From Nitzschia sp. DOCU1 (lineage: Eukaryota > Bacillariophyta > Bacillariophyceae > Bacillariales > Bacillariaceae): a stretch of 64,000 nt of DNA. The position numbers and the translations under genes were made by a program. The stretch spans positions 124,001 through 188,000 of the forward strand of contig OX595986.1 of the NCBI GenBank assembly GCA_951394045.1. The letters run 5' to 3'. Shown piece by piece: positions 62,747-64,000 of this stretch. The notes below the pieces were generated by a model, which saw only the letters and a list, made by a program, of their open reading frames with translations, was not told where the DNA came from and ran no database searches. Each line of letters starts with the position of its first letter. Within the stretch, counting starts at the first letter, position 1.

Positions 62747-64000
62747 TTACAGAAGCACGATAGAGTTTATCTGAAATAGCTTGGCCGGATCAGCGTCGTT
62801 GTCGAGGTCGCTTTTGATCCGGATCTTCACTTCCCACGTGCGATCGACTTTGGAAGATGCACTTATCCTAGGCGGGAAGATGAATTTGGAAGGTTCCAAC
62901 ATACTTTCTTCTTTGTGACTGAGAATTCCACAGTCCTCACTAATGAAAGTGTCCTCGGCAAAAGCCTCCACGCCATTCACTTGGAACTCCAATCGGGACC
63001 AATTGCCAAGCAACTCGTCACCATAGCACATTCTCGTTTGCTTGTTACAACGAAGGGGACAAAAAATAATGATACCATGGTAGGGGCGGGACGTATTGTA
63101 GGCACGTCCGTACTCTGCCTCTTCCCCTGAAGATGGCAAGATGGCCCGTCTCCATTCTCCATCGGTTACGTAGAAGTAGTCTGAAAAATCCAATTGAATT
63201 TTTCGCTTACAACGCTGTTGGACCCATCGCGCCTGATCATCGTATCCTATTTCCAAGTCCACCACTATATTTTCAGTCGTCGTGGACGAGTTTCGTTGCT
63301 TGTCCACTCTCTTAACGATGGTCGAATGTTCGATGCCTTCGACGGGTATATGACCTCCATAAAGAACCGCGTTGCCGTTGGAGACTCCCTTGTATCGTGA
63401 TTGAAATAACCAATCTGGATCCACTCCAGGATACAAGTTCGCCCAATCAATTCTACCCATACCAGGATTGCGCTTACGAGCCATTTCTAGCTTGGTCTTC
63501 TTTTGCGATTGAAGCGATAAGAGCTTGGTTCTGAGTCGCTGCACTACTTCTAGACTGACTGGAGTGGACGTTTCTTTTGTCTCCAAAGCCCGACGTGGGG
63601 TTTCACTCCCGTCAGACTGCTCCATTTCTGCCATTTCAAGTAGATTCTGGACTGCCTCATAGAGTGCGTCAACATGCAACAAAGCGAGAAGTGTGCCATA
63701 AAGAGCCAGTCTCCGATATCCGGGATGCCATGGTACCATCCACTTGCGACGAGTGCATTCACTCAGATCAAATTTTTCCGACTTGCAAGGTTCGTTGGCT
63801 TCCAAAAATTGCGAGTCATCTTCTGCTGTACACTTTAGATATTTCAATAGGTCTGGCACCAAAGACACGTTGGTGCTGGAGAGAGTATTTGGTACCTGGC
63901 CTTCCAGATCTTGGACAATTGTATCGTTAACAACTACCAAGGGCAGATAAGGTCCATGTTGGCCCCAGATTCTCTCCAATACGTTGTGCTGGGCGATTCG
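62747..64000 (-). CDS. Hypothetical protein, 5' end outside window
   Basis: At least 417 residues, stop TAA at 62747-62749; the frame is still open at the window edge, so the start is missing. Features: a region with KWMVPWHPGYRRLALYGTLLALLHVDAL, a basic coiled-coil-like stretch (LRTKLLSLQSQKKTKLEMARKR), then a compact, Trp/Tyr-rich beta part with NWSRLEFQVNG, DCGILSH and a terminal RTWEVKIRIKSDLDND-type strand. The second half may be an extracellular beta-sandwich; several NxS/T sites fit a secreted or lumenal protein. Family not recognised. Confidence 0.6.
   Translation of the reverse strand, partial: RIAQHNVLERIWGQHGPYLPLVVVNDTIVQDLEGQVPNTLSSTNVSLVPDLLKYLKCTAEDDSQFLEANEPCKSEKFDLSECTRRKWMVPWHPGYRRLALYGTLLALLHVDALYEAVQNLLEMAEMEQSDGSETPRRALETKETSTPVSLEVVQRLRTKLLSLQSQKKTKLEMARKRNPGMGRIDWANLYPGVDPDWLFQSRYKGVSNGNAVLYGGHIPVEGIEHSTIVKRVDKQRNSSTTTENIVVDLEIGYDDQARWVQQRCKRKIQLDFSDYFYVTDGEWRRAILPSSGEEAEYGRAYNTSRPYHGIIIFCPLRCNKQTRMCYGDELLGNWSRLEFQVNGVEAFAEDTFISEDCGILSHKEESMLEPSKFIFPPRISASSKVDRTWEVKIRIKSDLDNDADPAKLFQINSIVLL

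Noticed and set aside
1..64000. tRNA, rRNA and snRNA genes
   Set aside because: I looked for tRNA-like A/B box and T-loop signals and found none that I could fold into a cloverleaf. A tRNAscan/Infernal run would decide.

Overview
This is a eukaryotic nuclear window, most probably from a pennate diatom. The evidence is: short GT-AG introns (63-102 bp in most cases), a plastid presequence carrying an ATAFAP motif, a diatom-type Ty1/copia element, a receptor guanylate cyclase with a PhnD-like ectodomain, an N-terminally unusual GT25/DUF707-like protein, and stand-alone helicase-associated repeats. No bacterial operon structure is seen. Exon joins given here were chosen by eye from GT/AG sites, phase and continuity of conserved motifs.

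Region 1-7.7 kb holds three paralogous Ser/Thr protein kinases (one +, two -) sharing a long insert in the N-lobe and an RRST-x-VF tail. A DGAT2-family acyltransferase (8.4-9.6 kb, +) and a protein with two fused P-loop kinase domains (11.2-13.0 kb, +) follow. Region 13-18.2 kb is sparse: two small unrecognised genes and GTGGGCCG repeat clusters.

Region 18.25-23.97 kb is a complete Ty1/copia retrotransposon with near-identical 348-bp LTRs, a perfect 5-bp target duplication and an intact 1616-residue polyprotein. It lies about 100 bp upstream of a two-MYND-finger gene. Tail to tail with that gene come a three-SET-domain gene and a signal-peptide-bearing SET gene (26.0-30.3 kb, both -). An aldo/keto reductase (30.8-31.7 kb, +) and a PSMD5-like proteasome chaperone (32.0-33.6 kb, -) follow.

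Region 33.6-39.2 kb contains two 11-bp minisatellites with an inverted flanking block and a spliced gene of unknown function whose last intron coincides with an antisense amino-acid-transporter fragment. Region 39.2-44.4 kb has an unrecognised gene and a protein of four tandem 6-phosphogluconolactonase domains, whose 3' end is tandemly duplicated. A receptor guanylate cyclase (45.3-49.6 kb, +), a GT92 glycosyltransferase (50.1-51.9 kb, -), a helicase-associated-repeat protein (52.5-53.7 kb, -) and a GT25/DUF707-like glycosyltransferase (55.6-58.1 kb, +) follow. The end holds a decayed SAP-motif gene, a possible small membrane protein, a plastid-targeted small membrane protein and the 3' part of an unrecognised gene that runs off the window.

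The genes do not form one pathway. The unusual content is the amount of domain multiplication and fusion (kinase triplet, double P-loop, triple SET, quadruple 6PGL, GT25-DUF707) and the recent copia insertion.
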